Source: Natrinema gelatinilyticum (GTDB lineage: Archaea > Halobacteriota > Halobacteria > Halobacteriales > Natrialbaceae). Taken from it: 64,000 bases of DNA. The first letter of the stretch is position 1, and each line of letters opens with the position of its first letter. Location of the stretch: contig NZ_CP100756.1 of the NCBI RefSeq assembly GCF_024266705.1, positions 2,232,001-2,296,000 of the forward strand, read 5' to 3'. A model generated the notes under the pieces. That model did not search any database, was not told the DNA's origin, and worked only from the letters and a program-made list of their open reading frames with translations. Positions 36,399 to 45,857 of this stretch are shown in pieces. A program made the translations under genes and the position numbers.

Positions 36399-36560
36399 TC
36401 TCTCAATTCCGCATCGAGCTCGAGTACGATTCGACCGTACTGTGACGTGATATCGTTATTGGGGTGGACCGAACGCTCGAGGAGTTTCAGGCGGTCATCA
36501 ACGAGTCGATGGGACTCGACCAGGACCACCTCTTGTTCTCGGCACTGGGCAAGATTCAAT
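36399..36560 (+). pseudogene. Fragment of a plasmid pRiA4b ORF-3-like protein
   Basis: The sequence reads QFRIELEYDSTVL, a stop, then DIVIGVDRTLEEFQAVINES and MGLDQDHLF, which is the recognisable start of the pRiA4b ORF-3 family. A stop codon and the loss of the rest make it non-functional. It directly precedes the IS4-type transposase tail. Confidence 0.5.
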
Positions 36561-36593
36561 ACCTTACGAACCTCTCGAAGAGAGTTTCGCTCG

Positions 36594-36992
36594 GCTGATC
36601 TAGCGACGATTTACCGGTACCGGTAGGGGGTGGAGGTGCTGTTCCGGGAACTCGAAACGCAGTACGAACTGAATGCGTTCGATACGACGAAGAACTATAT
36701 CGGAGAGATCCTGCTGTACGCAGCGTTGTTATCCTTGGTGGTAAGTCGTGATTTGCTCGGTTTGGTCATAGAGCACGCTGAGGATGGGGTTGTGTTGCTG
36801 CCAGAACGCTGGACGCGCGACCGAAAGGTCGCCACCCAGCTCGTCCTCCACGAACTGATGGGATATTTCCGCTGCTCGCCGCCACCGCTACTGGTATGGC
36901 TGATCGAAAACGCTCAGAAGATCCACGAGGAACGACCGATCGTTCAAAACGGCTCGCTACCACTATCCAGCCGACTACTGAGGCTTTGTTAA
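36594..36992 (+). pseudogene. IS4-family transposase C-terminal fragment
   Basis: The C-terminal part of a haloarchaeal IS4-type transposase: IYRYR, an in-frame stop (36624-36626), then VEVLFRELETQYELNAFDTT, LLYAALLSLVVSRDLLGLV and LLPERWTRDRKVATQLVLHE. The catalytic E is in VLFRELETQYEL. At the end a frameshift moves the normal terminus (RLATTIQPTTEA) into another frame. The DD residues and the N-terminus are absent. Confidence 0.65.
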
Positions 36993-37023
36993 AGATTACT
37001 GGCATCAATATTCCAGTAGTTAG

Positions 37024-37031
37024 AAATATAA
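37024..37031 (+). promoter_or_regulatory. TATA box of the TAXI-TRAP operon
   Basis: AAATATAAC about 30 bases before the ATG at 37058 gives the spacing expected for a leaderless haloarchaeal transcript. It starts the TAXI binding protein, DUF1850 and permease genes. Confidence 0.4.
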
Positions 37032-37057
37032 CTTTGTATGATATAGTAGGGGTAGGT

Positions 37058-38017
37058 ATGACATACTACAGGGGCCGACGACGATTCATCGAAGCAGTTG
37101 GCGCCGCCGGTGTTGCCGCACTTGCCGGCTGTATCGGCGGTAACGGCGGTAACGGTGGCGGCGGAAACCGTCTCAGCTGGCATGCTGGCGGCACTGGCGG
37201 AACGTACTACCCGCTCTCGAACGAGTTCAAAACCGTTGTCGAGGACAATACCGACTTCTCGCTGAACGTCCAGTCGACGGGCGCAAGCGTCGAGAACGTC
37301 GGTAGTCTCGCGGACGGATCAGCCGATTTCGCGCTCATCCAGAACGACATCGCGTCCTTCGCGAAGGAGGGCACTGGAATCGACGCCTTCCAGGATAACT
37401 CGATCGACACCCTGCAGGGCGTTGCGACGCTATACCCGGAGACGATCACACTTGTTACACTCGCCGGAAACGACATCTCGTCGCTCGAGGATTTAAGCGG
37501 TGCGACAATCAACACTGGCGATCTCGGATCGGGAACGCAGGTCAACGCTCTCCAGATCCTCGAGTCGGTCGGGATATCCGATTTCGAGGAGCAGAACGCC
37601 GGCTTCTCGCAGGCGTCCGAACAACTCGCCAACGGTGACATCGACGCGGCCTTCGTCGTCGGCGGCTGGCCGGTTGGCGCGATAGAGGATCTCGCCAACA
37701 CGAACGACATCGTGATCGTTCCGATTGAGGGCGAGAACCGCGAGACGGTCAAAGAGAACGCCTCTTGGTTTTCCGATGACACCATCCCCGGTGGCACCTA
37801 CAGCGGTGTCGAAGAGGACGTCGATACCGTCGCAGTGCAGGCGATGATCGCCACACACGCCGACGTGGCGGCCGATACCGTCGAGACGGTTACTGCGGCG
37901 GTCTTCGACAACCTCGGTGAACTCTCGATCAAGACCGACTTCATCACGGTCGACAGCGCACAGGATGGGATGTCCATCGAACTCCACGAAGGTGCGGCGT
38001 CCTACTTCGACGCCTGA
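37058..38017 (+). CDS. TAXI-family TRAP transporter solute-binding lipoprotein
   Basis: A 319-residue Tat lipoprotein (RGRRRFIEAVGAAG, lipobox LAGC with Cys25) of the TAXI family. The domain opens WHAGGTGGTYYPLSNEF, which is the TAXI signature, and continues with ADFALIQNDIASFAKEG and VVGGWPVGAIEDL. It binds a solute outside the membrane and delivers it to the fused TRAP permease two genes downstream. TAXI systems of known function transport glutamate and other anions; the ligand here is unproven. It begins an operon with DUF1850 and the permease. Confidence 0.93.
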   Translation: MTYYRGRRRFIEAVGAAGVAALAGCIGGNGGNGGGGNRLSWHAGGTGGTYYPLSNEFKTVVEDNTDFSLNVQSTGASVENVGSLADGSADFALIQNDIASFAKEGTGIDAFQDNSIDTLQGVATLYPETITLVTLAGNDISSLEDLSGATINTGDLGSGTQVNALQILESVGISDFEEQNAGFSQASEQLANGDIDAAFVVGGWPVGAIEDLANTNDIVIVPIEGENRETVKENASWFSDDTIPGGTYSGVEEDVDTVAVQAMIATHADVAADTVETVTAAVFDNLGELSIKTDFITVDSAQDGMSIELHEGAASYFDA

Positions 38018-38188
38018 TCCGATTCCAGCGAGGTGGAACCGGGATGGCGTGTGCCGACACGTGGTCGATTTGCCATGCATCGGTCCACCGAACCGATCGA
38101 CGAACATGAACGATATCGATCTCCTGGACCGTGATCGTCTTTATCAGCGCTTGAAATATCACGGTATGACACTAAACCACAAGTGAGA

Positions 38189-38686
38189 ATGCGTCGCGTC
38201 TTCCGTTCAAACATCTTCGCCGCGTACCTCGTAGCAGCAGTACTAGTCCTCGTCGCTGTTGCCGCGACGGTCCCAATCGAGGCGGTGCTCGTCGTCGAGG
38301 ACGCCGAGACCGGCGAACGATACCTCACCGAACCAGTTTCCGACGGGAGTACCGTAGGCCTCGAGTATATGCATAGTGTGGAGAAATCCCGGGTATACGA
38401 TGAGTACCGCGTAGACGATCAAACCCTGGTGAACACCCGGATGGAGTTCGAGTCCTACGGCTGGGGGCTGCCCGCCCGGGTTAACGTCACGACCGTCGAC
38501 GGGATGCTCGTATACGAGCCATCCGAGCCGATCACAGAAATCCAACGCCTTTCGGTTTCACCCGGACGGACCGCCGGTCATACGCTGATCGTCGACGGTC
38601 GACGGTACGATCTGGTTGCAGCGACGAATGCGAGTGATGTTCACATCCGTATCAAACAACGATCGCTAATCGAGAGAATCCTATGA
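38189..38686 (+). CDS. DUF1850 protein, TAXI-TRAP partner
   Basis: A 165-residue protein with one N-terminal membrane segment (FRSNIFAAYLVAAVLVLVAV) and an extracytoplasmic domain. The DUF1850 signature YMHSVEKSRVYDEYRV and MEFESYGWGLP is intact. DUF1850 genes are regularly placed between a TAXI binding protein and its permease, as here, but their biochemical role is unknown. The ATG at 38189 is preferred over a GTG at 38183. Its stop overlaps the permease start by four bases (ATGA). Confidence 0.9.
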   Translation: MRRVFRSNIFAAYLVAAVLVLVAVAATVPIEAVLVVEDAETGERYLTEPVSDGSTVGLEYMHSVEKSRVYDEYRVDDQTLVNTRMEFESYGWGLPARVNVTTVDGMLVYEPSEPITEIQRLSVSPGRTAGHTLIVDGRRYDLVAATNASDVHIRIKQRSLIERIL

Positions 38687-41430
38687 ACACGAACGATCCA
38701 TCGGACAGTGGTTCCGACGGGCCTGACGACGATCAGGACGGAACGAACGACGAACTGACTGAAGAGGTTTCCCCCGAGGAGGCCGAGGAGTTGATCGATG
38801 AAATCGAACGGCGGCGGTCGCTACAGGGAGTTGCCGCGGTGGCCGTCGCGACGATCGGCATCCTGTTTTCGGTCTTCCAGCTGTTTCTAGCCGCACGCAG
38901 CTTCTCCTTTACGATCTGGTTGCCAATTGTCGACAATTGGCAGATCTCGCTCCAACTACTGCAGGCGAACGCGGTCCACGTCTCGTTCGCGCTCGTGCTC
39001 ACGTTTCTGCTGTTCCCGGCGAGTATGGGAGATGGGATCGTTACACGAAACCTGGGTCGGACCGTCCCTGCCGCATCCCGTAGACTCGGTGATCGAAACC
39101 CTCTCACGCGCCTTCTTGCGCGCGTTCGGGCCACGTTTCGATGGGCGTTCCTCGATCCTGACCGCGAACGGGTGACGCCGTTCGACCTCGTGTGTATCGT
39201 CGCTTCGATACTCTCGGCAGTCTACTTCTTGACGGAGTTCTCCGAAATTCAGGACATGCGGGTGTTCGGGCTCACGTTTGGGCGGCCGATCACCGAGGTG
39301 TACACGTTCCTCCAGCCCGTCTTTGGGGGCGTTCCGTTTATCAGCGAGTACTCCTACGCGATGGCACTCGGCGTGATCGGTGTCCTGTTGGTGCTCGAGG
39401 CCACCCGCCGGACACTCGGCTTGCCGCTTATGATCATCGTCGCGACGTTCATCCTCTACGCGCGCTGGGGCTACCTCATTAGCGGCGAGACACCCCTTAT
39501 CGGCCTGCTCGCGGTCAACGAGTTGACCTGGCCGAGCATCGTTCAGAACCTTTGGTACAACACCGAAAACGGGGTCTTCGGCATCCCGGTGACAGTGTCG
39601 GTGAACTTTATTTATATCTTCATCCTCTTCGGTGCGTTCTTGGAGATGAGCGGCGCCGGCCAGTGGTTCATCGACCTCGCATATGCGGCTACTGGAACTC
39701 GCAAGGGCGGCCCAGCGAAGGCGAGCATCCTCGCAAGTGGCTTCATGGGGACGATCTCTGGTTCGTCGATCGCCAACACGGTCACTACCGGCGCGTTTAC
39801 GATCCCACTGATGAAGCGCTCGGGGTACTCGTCTGAGTTCTCCGGTGCAGTCGAGTCCTCGGCATCCTCTGGCGGACAGATCCTACCGCCAGTGATGGGT
39901 GCCGCCGCGTTCCTGATGGTCCAGTATACGGCAACGCCGTTCGCGGATATCATCATTCTTTCGACAATTCCAGCGATCGTCTTTTTCTTTGGCGTCTGGG
40001 TAATGGTCCATCTCAAGGCGGTCGAAGAGGGAATCGGTGGCGTCGCGGACGTCGACACCGTCTCGCTCGGGGCACACCTCAAACGCGGGTGGTTCTACCT
40101 CGTCCCGATCGGGTTACTACTGTACTACCTCATTATCGAACGGTTGTCCGTCTCGCGGTCGGCATGGTTCACGCTCGTTGCACTCGTCGCGCTTATCTCG
40201 CTCGTTTCGGCGTACAGTGAGGAAACGCGCGGGCGGCTCCTCGGAATTTTCGCTGCCATTGTTGGCATCGAACTAGCGAGTTACGCCTTTGCCGGCATCC
40301 CGGTTACTGGACTCGTCACGGGTGCCGGCGGGGCTGGATTGCCTGTCGGGGAGGCGGCCGACCGTATCGTCTCTCGGATTGGCTGGTACGCGATGCTGGC
40401 TGGCGTGTTGACGATGGTGTCCCGCCCGAACATCGACGCACCACTGCTCGCCCTCAATCCCGCGGTCCAGACGACTGCTGACTCGATCGGCAATCGAACC
40501 GGCCGAGATCTTGGTAATACCCAACTGTTCCGCCTCGGTACGTTCGTTGTCAAGTCGATGGACGAAGGTGCGCGAACGGCCGTTCCGGTCGTGATCGCCG
40601 TCGCAGCCGCCGGTATCATTCCGGGCGTCATCAGCGTCACTGGACTCGGACCGAACCTCACGTCGCTGTTGCTCGCGCTGTCGGGTGGGTCGATCGTGAT
40701 TATGTTGCTCGTGACGGCCGTGTCCAGCATCATCCTTGGAATGGGGATGCCGACGACGGTGACCTACATCATCCTCATCTCGATGCTCGCCACGCCGCTC
40801 GTCGAGTTCGGGATTCCGCTGCTCGCAGCGCACCTGTTCATCCTCTACTTCGGCGTTGTCGCTGACATCACTCCCCCAGTCGCCGTCGCCGCCTATGCTG
40901 CAAGCGGAGTCGCCAAGTCTGATCCGTTCGAGACGGGCGTAAAAGCGTTCTCGCTGTCGCTGAACAAGGCGATCGTTCCCTTCGCATTCGTCCTCGCACC
41001 TGGAATCGTGTTGCTTCGTGAGAAGGCCAACGCCGACGAGTTACCGATCCGCGAGCAATATCGTGTCGTCGGCTTCAGCGACCTCGCGGAGCTGTCGTAC
41101 TCCGTTCCGGAGATCGTGGTTCCCGTAATCGGGGTCTTCCTCGGGGTAGTCGCCTTGGGTGCGACCGTCATCGGAACACTGTATACGACCGTCAATCGCG
41201 CCGAGCGCGCCGGCTTCGCGCTCGGTTCGTTGCTGCTTATGGCACCGCGGCTGCTCTCAGCATCGGTGTTCGGTCTCCTCGGATTCGCCGGCGTGACCGT
41301 CTCGGTCGATGCGCTCCTGCTCGATCTCACGCTTCGTGGCATCGGATTCGCGCTGTTCGTCGCCCTCGTAGCGAAAAACCGCCGCGAGGCGACGAACGTA
41401 CATGAGACGGGACAGGCTACCGTAGGATGA
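38683..41430 (+). CDS. Fused TRAP transporter permease (DctQ-DctM type)
   Basis: A 915-residue integral membrane protein. The N-terminal 45 residues are charged, followed by 4 or so segments that include the DctQ-like part, and then the large DctM-like part with LASGFMGTISGSSIANTVTT, GQILPPVMGAAAFLMVQY and SIILGMGMPTTVTYIIL, all conserved TRAP motifs. Total segments number about 18. It has coupled translation with DUF1850. It imports the TAXI ligand using the ion gradient (sodium or proton). Confidence 0.94.
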   Translation: MNTNDPSDSGSDGPDDDQDGTNDELTEEVSPEEAEELIDEIERRRSLQGVAAVAVATIGILFSVFQLFLAARSFSFTIWLPIVDNWQISLQLLQANAVHVSFALVLTFLLFPASMGDGIVTRNLGRTVPAASRRLGDRNPLTRLLARVRATFRWAFLDPDRERVTPFDLVCIVASILSAVYFLTEFSEIQDMRVFGLTFGRPITEVYTFLQPVFGGVPFISEYSYAMALGVIGVLLVLEATRRTLGLPLMIIVATFILYARWGYLISGETPLIGLLAVNELTWPSIVQNLWYNTENGVFGIPVTVSVNFIYIFILFGAFLEMSGAGQWFIDLAYAATGTRKGGPAKASILASGFMGTISGSSIANTVTTGAFTIPLMKRSGYSSEFSGAVESSASSGGQILPPVMGAAAFLMVQYTATPFADIIILSTIPAIVFFFGVWVMVHLKAVEEGIGGVADVDTVSLGAHLKRGWFYLVPIGLLLYYLIIERLSVSRSAWFTLVALVALISLVSAYSEETRGRLLGIFAAIVGIELASYAFAGIPVTGLVTGAGGAGLPVGEAADRIVSRIGWYAMLAGVLTMVSRPNIDAPLLALNPAVQTTADSIGNRTGRDLGNTQLFRLGTFVVKSMDEGARTAVPVVIAVAAAGIIPGVISVTGLGPNLTSLLLALSGGSIVIMLLVTAVSSIILGMGMPTTVTYIILISMLATPLVEFGIPLLAAHLFILYFGVVADITPPVAVAAYAASGVAKSDPFETGVKAFSLSLNKAIVPFAFVLAPGIVLLREKANADELPIREQYRVVGFSDLAELSYSVPEIVVPVIGVFLGVVALGATVIGTLYTTVNRAERAGFALGSLLLMAPRLLSASVFGLLGFAGVTVSVDALLLDLTLRGIGFALFVALVAKNRREATNVHETGQATVG

Positions 41431-41502
41431 CTCGGAACAGGCGATACCCCCTCACGTTTCCGAACGACCTCGAGGCGATCCAGGATCGGGTTGTTGTCTC
41501 CA

Positions 41503-43425
41503 TCACGACGGCGACCCGGCTGAACCGTCCCTGCGGCGGTCGGCAACACCGACGTAGCCACCGTCGTCGTTAACGAGGACGGATTGGGCGTTACCGATGG
41601 AATCCACGACGGAGACATCGTGACCGGCGGTGTTCAGTTCGTTGACGACATCGTCGGGTACACCGTCTTCGGCCTGGACCCACGTCCCGGTCGCAGAGTA
41701 CACACGTGGTTCCGCGACAGCGTCGCCGATGTCCATGCCGAACTCGGCGACGTTGAGGAGAATCTGGGCGACGGTGTGGATGATCGACCAGCCGCCGGGG
41801 GAACCGACCGTCAGGAAGGGGTCTCCGTCACGCGTAACGATCGTCGGACTCGTGCTGCTGAGCGGGCGTTTCTCCGGCTGGACCTCGTTCGGTCCTCCGG
41901 GGGTGGAGTCGAAGTCGGTAAGCTCGTTGTTCAGCATGAACCCCCGTCCGGGAACCATGATTCCCGATCCGAACAACTGTTCGATGGTGCTGGTCCAGGA
42001 GACCATATTCCCCTCGGCGTCGGCCGTCGTGAAGTGTGTCGTCTGTCCGGGATGGGTCACGGCACTGTTCGTGTGGGGCTTGTTGCGTTCTCCGTTCCGT
42101 GCGCCCGATGCGTTACTGCCGCGTTTGGCCTGCTCGAGGTCCCTGGGGCTGGTGTAGTACTGTCCGCCGGGCTGGTACGCGAAGGGGTCTCCGGGTTCGC
42201 GAGTCGCGTCCGTCGCTTTCTCCGGGTCGATTATCTGTCGGCGAGCGTCGACGTACTCTTCGTCGAGCATCCCCTGCCACGGGATGTCGACGAACTCCTC
42301 GTCGCCGAGGTACGCGTTACGGTCGGCAAACGCGAGCTGGAACGCTTCGATCAACCGGTGGTAAACGTCGAACGACCGCCGATCGTACTGTGCCAGATCG
42401 AACGACTCGAGGAGGGAGAGGATCTGTGCGATGACGTAGCCACCAGAGGTCGGCGAACGCATCGTCCGGACGGTGATCTCGTGTGCGTCACCGTCGTAGG
42501 TCTCGTAGGTTGGCCTGGTGATGGCAACGTTGTATCGGCCGAGGTCATCGACGGTCATGCTCCCACCAGTCTTTCGGTAGCGTGCTGCACCCTGGACTGT
42601 CTCGGCGATGTCCGCCGCAATCGCTCCCGTATAGAACGGGCCGATGCCGTCGTCGCGGATGGTACGGAGAGTGTCGGCGAGGTCCGACTGGACGAGTTCG
42701 TCGCCCACCTCAAGGGGCTCGCCATCTGGAGCGAACACTTCTTGGGCAGTCGGAGTGAGTGCCCCGTCTTCGACGTTGTCCGCGATCGAACTCGCCAGGA
42801 ACTCGTCGACAGTAACCGTTCGTCCGTCGGATGCGGCCAGTTCGATCGCCGGTTGAATGAGTTCGCTGAGCTCCGTCCGGCCGAACCGTTTGACGGCTAC
42901 GTCAGCAGCTTTCAGCGTTCCCGGGACGCCGACTGCCTTGCCGTTCGTGTGGCGCGCTAAGAATGGGACCTCCTCACCGTGGTTGTCCAGAAACATGTCG
43001 GGTTGGGCTCCGAGGGGCGCTCGCTCCCGGTTATCGATCGCGATGATCTCATTCTCTTCGGCGCTATAGACGAGCATGAACCCACCACCACCGATCCCCG
43101 ACGAGTGGGGCTGAACGACGTTGAGCGCGAACTGGACGGCGACCGCCGCGTCGATTGCATTCCCTCCGCTCTCGAGGATCTCTACGCCGGCTTTCGTCGC
43201 CTGCGGGTGGACGCTCGAGACCATCCCGCTGTTCGATTCTGCGACGGCAGTGGAGTCAGCCGTGATCGACGATTTCTCGAACGCGCTACTGGCCCCGACT
43301 GGAACCATGCTGGCACCCAGTGTGACGCTCGTACCCTGGAGGAACGTCCGCTTTGTTGTCGTAACGCGTCCTGTGGAATCTTCTGCCGAGTCATTCGACT
43401 CTCCGGGAGGTCTACGCTGTCCCAT
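41503..43425 (-). CDS. ggt: Gamma-glutamyltransferase
   Basis: A 640-residue GGT proenzyme. The large subunit motif is AIDAAVAVQFALNVVQPHSSGIGGGGFMLVY (part shown in pieces: GGNAIDAAVAVQFA and GIGGGGFMLVY); the autocatalytic Thr462 is in GQTTHFTTADAEGN, and RPLSSTSPTIV and GSPGGWSIIHT follow. An N-terminal KRTFLQGTSVTLGASMVP resembles a Tat-like signal, but with Lys-Arg instead of Arg-Arg. It cleaves gamma-glutamyl peptides to release glutamate. The ATG at 43425 is supported; the frame is open to 43524. It is divergent from the carboxypeptidase gene. Confidence 0.93.
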   Translation of the reverse strand: MGQRRPPGESNDSAEDSTGRVTTTKRTFLQGTSVTLGASMVPVGASSAFEKSSITADSTAVAESNSGMVSSVHPQATKAGVEILESGGNAIDAAVAVQFALNVVQPHSSGIGGGGFMLVYSAEENEIIAIDNRERAPLGAQPDMFLDNHGEEVPFLARHTNGKAVGVPGTLKAADVAVKRFGRTELSELIQPAIELAASDGRTVTVDEFLASSIADNVEDGALTPTAQEVFAPDGEPLEVGDELVQSDLADTLRTIRDDGIGPFYTGAIAADIAETVQGAARYRKTGGSMTVDDLGRYNVAITRPTYETYDGDAHEITVRTMRSPTSGGYVIAQILSLLESFDLAQYDRRSFDVYHRLIEAFQLAFADRNAYLGDEEFVDIPWQGMLDEEYVDARRQIIDPEKATDATREPGDPFAYQPGGQYYTSPRDLEQAKRGSNASGARNGERNKPHTNSAVTHPGQTTHFTTADAEGNMVSWTSTIEQLFGSGIMVPGRGFMLNNELTDFDSTPGGPNEVQPEKRPLSSTSPTIVTRDGDPFLTVGSPGGWSIIHTVAQILLNVAEFGMDIGDAVAEPRVYSATGTWVQAEDGVPDDVVNELNTAGHDVSVVDSIGNAQSVLVNDDGGYVGVADRRRDGSAGSPS

Positions 43426-43745
43426 ACGCAATTGCTTCCAGCAATTATGATGAACATTCACACTATCTTCAGTAGCTGAAAATCTTATACTCTGTCCTGT
43501 GTGAGCCGATGAATTTGGTGCCAAACAGCCAGATTCGGCCTGACGACGAAAACAATAACTCTCTCGATATTATGTTCTTCTGTCCGGTGCCGTCTGACTC
43601 GCTCGCTGAACGTGCCGAGAAGACATCCATCGTGACCCGCTCGAGGAATGACTACATCGACATTCGCCGTCAGTAGTCGACTGCAGGCTAGAGCAAACCC
43701 TTCTCAATACGTGAAAATACTGTTCATATTCATATAATTATTGGG
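43426..43745. other. Divergent intergenic region between ggt and the carboxypeptidase gene
   Basis: Gene-free by my reading, AT-rich, with promoters for both flanking secreted-enzyme genes (for example TTCATATAATTATTGGG just before 43746). A shared regulator is possible because both are extracellular peptide-processing enzymes. Confidence 0.45.
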
Positions 43746-44888
43746 ATGAATATGTATTCGCAGATGAACGGAGATGGCTTTAAATCGACTCGCCGGATAG
43801 TACTGAAAACCCTTAGTGGAGCGGTCACCATCGGGGCCGTCAGCGGTACTGCCTCGGCCGGTCACGATGACGACCACATCGTCCCGAACGGGCCGTGGCT
43901 GACAGGAGAGCAGGAAGTTCGCTATAACGGATTTTACGACTATGAAGAGTTAGTCAGGCGGCTCGAACAGATCGAACGAAGCACACAGGGCCGGGTCTCG
44001 GTCGATGCGATTGGCCAGTCGAGCCAAGGGCGAGATATTTTTCGCGCGATGGTTGGCGATGGAGCCGAGGACGTCTTTGTTATCACACAACAACACGGGA
44101 ACGAACCGACTGGAACGGAGGCCGTCCTTACCAACCTCCTGAGCCTCCTTGGGAGCAACGGAACGATTGCGCAAGACATCCTCAACGAACTTACGGTTCA
44201 CGTGGTCCCCCGCGTGAACGTCGACGGTGCCGAGATCCCACAGCGCTATAATATTGATTCGGACGCGCCCGCACGCGATACCAGCGAGGGGTTCTTCACA
44301 GCGGGATCTGAGGGTGTCGGGTGGGATATCAATCGATATCACGATCCGGACTGGGAGGAGAGTCGACTGTATCAGAACCACCCCGACGAATATCCCGAGA
44401 ATCCGGTTCCGGAAGCGGTCGCGGTGCATGAAACCGTCGAAGCAGTCGACCCGCTCTGGATCGCCGACGTCCACAATCAAGGAACGTACAAAGACGACGA
44501 CGGGGACATGATAATGAGTTCCATCTTCTGGCCGATCAACGAGCGCGTCGCAGAGGGGCCACAGAACCTCTCGAAGCAGCTGTGCCGCGTGATCTACGAT
44601 CACGTCCAGCCGTTCGGCTACGCCAATATTACGCAATATCCCGGCGGTACGTATCCAGGAATCGCGCGGAACGGGTACGGCCTCCGCGGACTCGGCAGTA
44701 TCCTAATTGAGCACCGGGCTGGCGTCGGACAGAAATCGCAGGGATACCGCAATCGATTGGCGCTCGAACAGCTCATGAGTATATTCGAGGCGACCGCTGA
44801 CGGGTCCCTGTACGATGTCGATCCCACTGCCGCCGAGGACATTCCCGAACGCGGCGACTGGCACTACAAGTCACTTCCACCGGAATAA
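43746..44888 (+). CDS. Tat-exported M14-family zinc carboxypeptidase
   Basis: A 380-residue protein. The Tat motif is STRRIVLKTLSGAVTIG with a predicted cleavage after SGTASA. The M14 zinc site is HGNEPTGTEA (His117 and Glu120), with the third ligand His in ADVHNQGT, and RVNVDGAEIPQRYNID and WDINRYHDPDWEESR as family loops. The C-terminal part has IEHRAGVGQKSQGYRNR, close to the catalytic Glu region. It should trim peptides outside the membrane and lies beside ggt and the TRAP operon. Confidence 0.88.
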   Translation: MNMYSQMNGDGFKSTRRIVLKTLSGAVTIGAVSGTASAGHDDDHIVPNGPWLTGEQEVRYNGFYDYEELVRRLEQIERSTQGRVSVDAIGQSSQGRDIFRAMVGDGAEDVFVITQQHGNEPTGTEAVLTNLLSLLGSNGTIAQDILNELTVHVVPRVNVDGAEIPQRYNIDSDAPARDTSEGFFTAGSEGVGWDINRYHDPDWEESRLYQNHPDEYPENPVPEAVAVHETVEAVDPLWIADVHNQGTYKDDDGDMIMSSIFWPINERVAEGPQNLSKQLCRVIYDHVQPFGYANITQYPGGTYPGIARNGYGLRGLGSILIEHRAGVGQKSQGYRNRLALEQLMSIFEATADGSLYDVDPTAAEDIPERGDWHYKSLPPE

Positions 44889-45277
44889 CGCTCGGCAAAC
44901 GTGCTTCGCCAACGCATGATACTGTTGGCTGAATCTTTTTCAAGTGATTAGTGGCGGGTGATCGACACCGATCAGGCGACGAATTACGCACACCACCACG
45001 ATTCCCTCAGAAAACCGCCAACAGGCCCATCCGCGTACGATTTTCTGTTGAACTCTCTTCTGAGAGGGAGTAATTGTCAGCCCAAAGTGGTGAATCCGGC
45101 CGCATCAGGGTCCGTACCTTTCGGTGTCGAACCCTGACCACGGCGGAAAATTTCGAGTGGACTCGCGTGGAGAATGTCAATATCAGCAATGCTTATATGT
45201 GCAGCCGACGGCCACTCGGATCACGACGATTCGCGGCGGTCGTCCGCTCGACCGCCGTCGATTCGCGTCGACGACCA
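44889..45277. other. Gene-free region containing the left copy of the direct repeat
   Basis: Holds the 117-bp repeat at 45050-45166 that matches DNA flanking the tRNA-Ala gene. No gene is visible. Confidence 0.5.
45050..45166 (+). repeat. Direct repeat, left copy (possible att site)
   Basis: 117 bp matching 50738-50855. The best part, from CCGCATCAGGGTCC through CGGCGGAAAATTTCGAG to GGACTCGC, has only about two mismatches in 68 bases. The copy ends nine bases into what would be the tRNA 3' end, then diverges. It would be the tRNA-less boundary of an integrated segment. Confidence 0.8.
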
Positions 45278-45706
45278 ATGCCCGAATCATCGCCCCAGTC
45301 ACCGACCGACGGCGTGGAATCGGTCTACAGAGAGTATATCCTGGACGTTCGGATCGTCGAGTGTACGCCGTCGGACGGCGGCGAACCACGGTACCGGTTC
45401 GAGGCTCCCCAGCACATCCCGGTCACGTTCGAGGACCCGACGACCGCGACGCTGTACGCCGACGTCTACTTCGACACGAACGGCTTCCAGGAGGAGGGGA
45501 CCGGCCACCGCGGCGTTCCGCCGGAGGTCGTCCAGGCGGGACGCGACACGCTCGCGGCCTACTTCCTCACCATGCCCGGCACAGATCTGAACTGGGTGGC
45601 GTCGTTCTACGGGAAGAAGCCCTCGAAGATCGAGCGGTACGTCGCCTCCGTCCGTCAGCGCGCCGCGGAGATCCGGACGAACGCGGCCGAGCAGGGAATG
45701 GAGTAG
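45278..45706 (+). CDS. Conserved haloarchaeal protein of unknown function
   Basis: A 142-residue protein with no recognised domain. It has the sequence GVESVYREYILDVRIVECTP, then FEAPQHIPVTFEDPTTATLY, ADVYFDTNGFQEEG and FLTMPGTDLNWVASFYGKKP; the last 30 residues are basic and helical. I use the ATG at 45278; the frame is open further upstream. It is inside the segment flanked by the direct repeats. Confidence 0.65.
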   Translation: MPESSPQSPTDGVESVYREYILDVRIVECTPSDGGEPRYRFEAPQHIPVTFEDPTTATLYADVYFDTNGFQEEGTGHRGVPPEVVQAGRDTLAAYFLTMPGTDLNWVASFYGKKPSKIERYVASVRQRAAEIRTNAAEQGME

Positions 45707-45857
45707 CTACTCGCTCCGTACCGATTCGTATCGACGTACGACGAACGCCGGCGTAGCGGTTCGACTCTCTAGATAGATCCCCGAATGTACATATTAACGC
45801 TTAGTAATTACATAGAAATCCTAAAGTAGCCATGTGTTATGTTCACGTTTCGAACCG

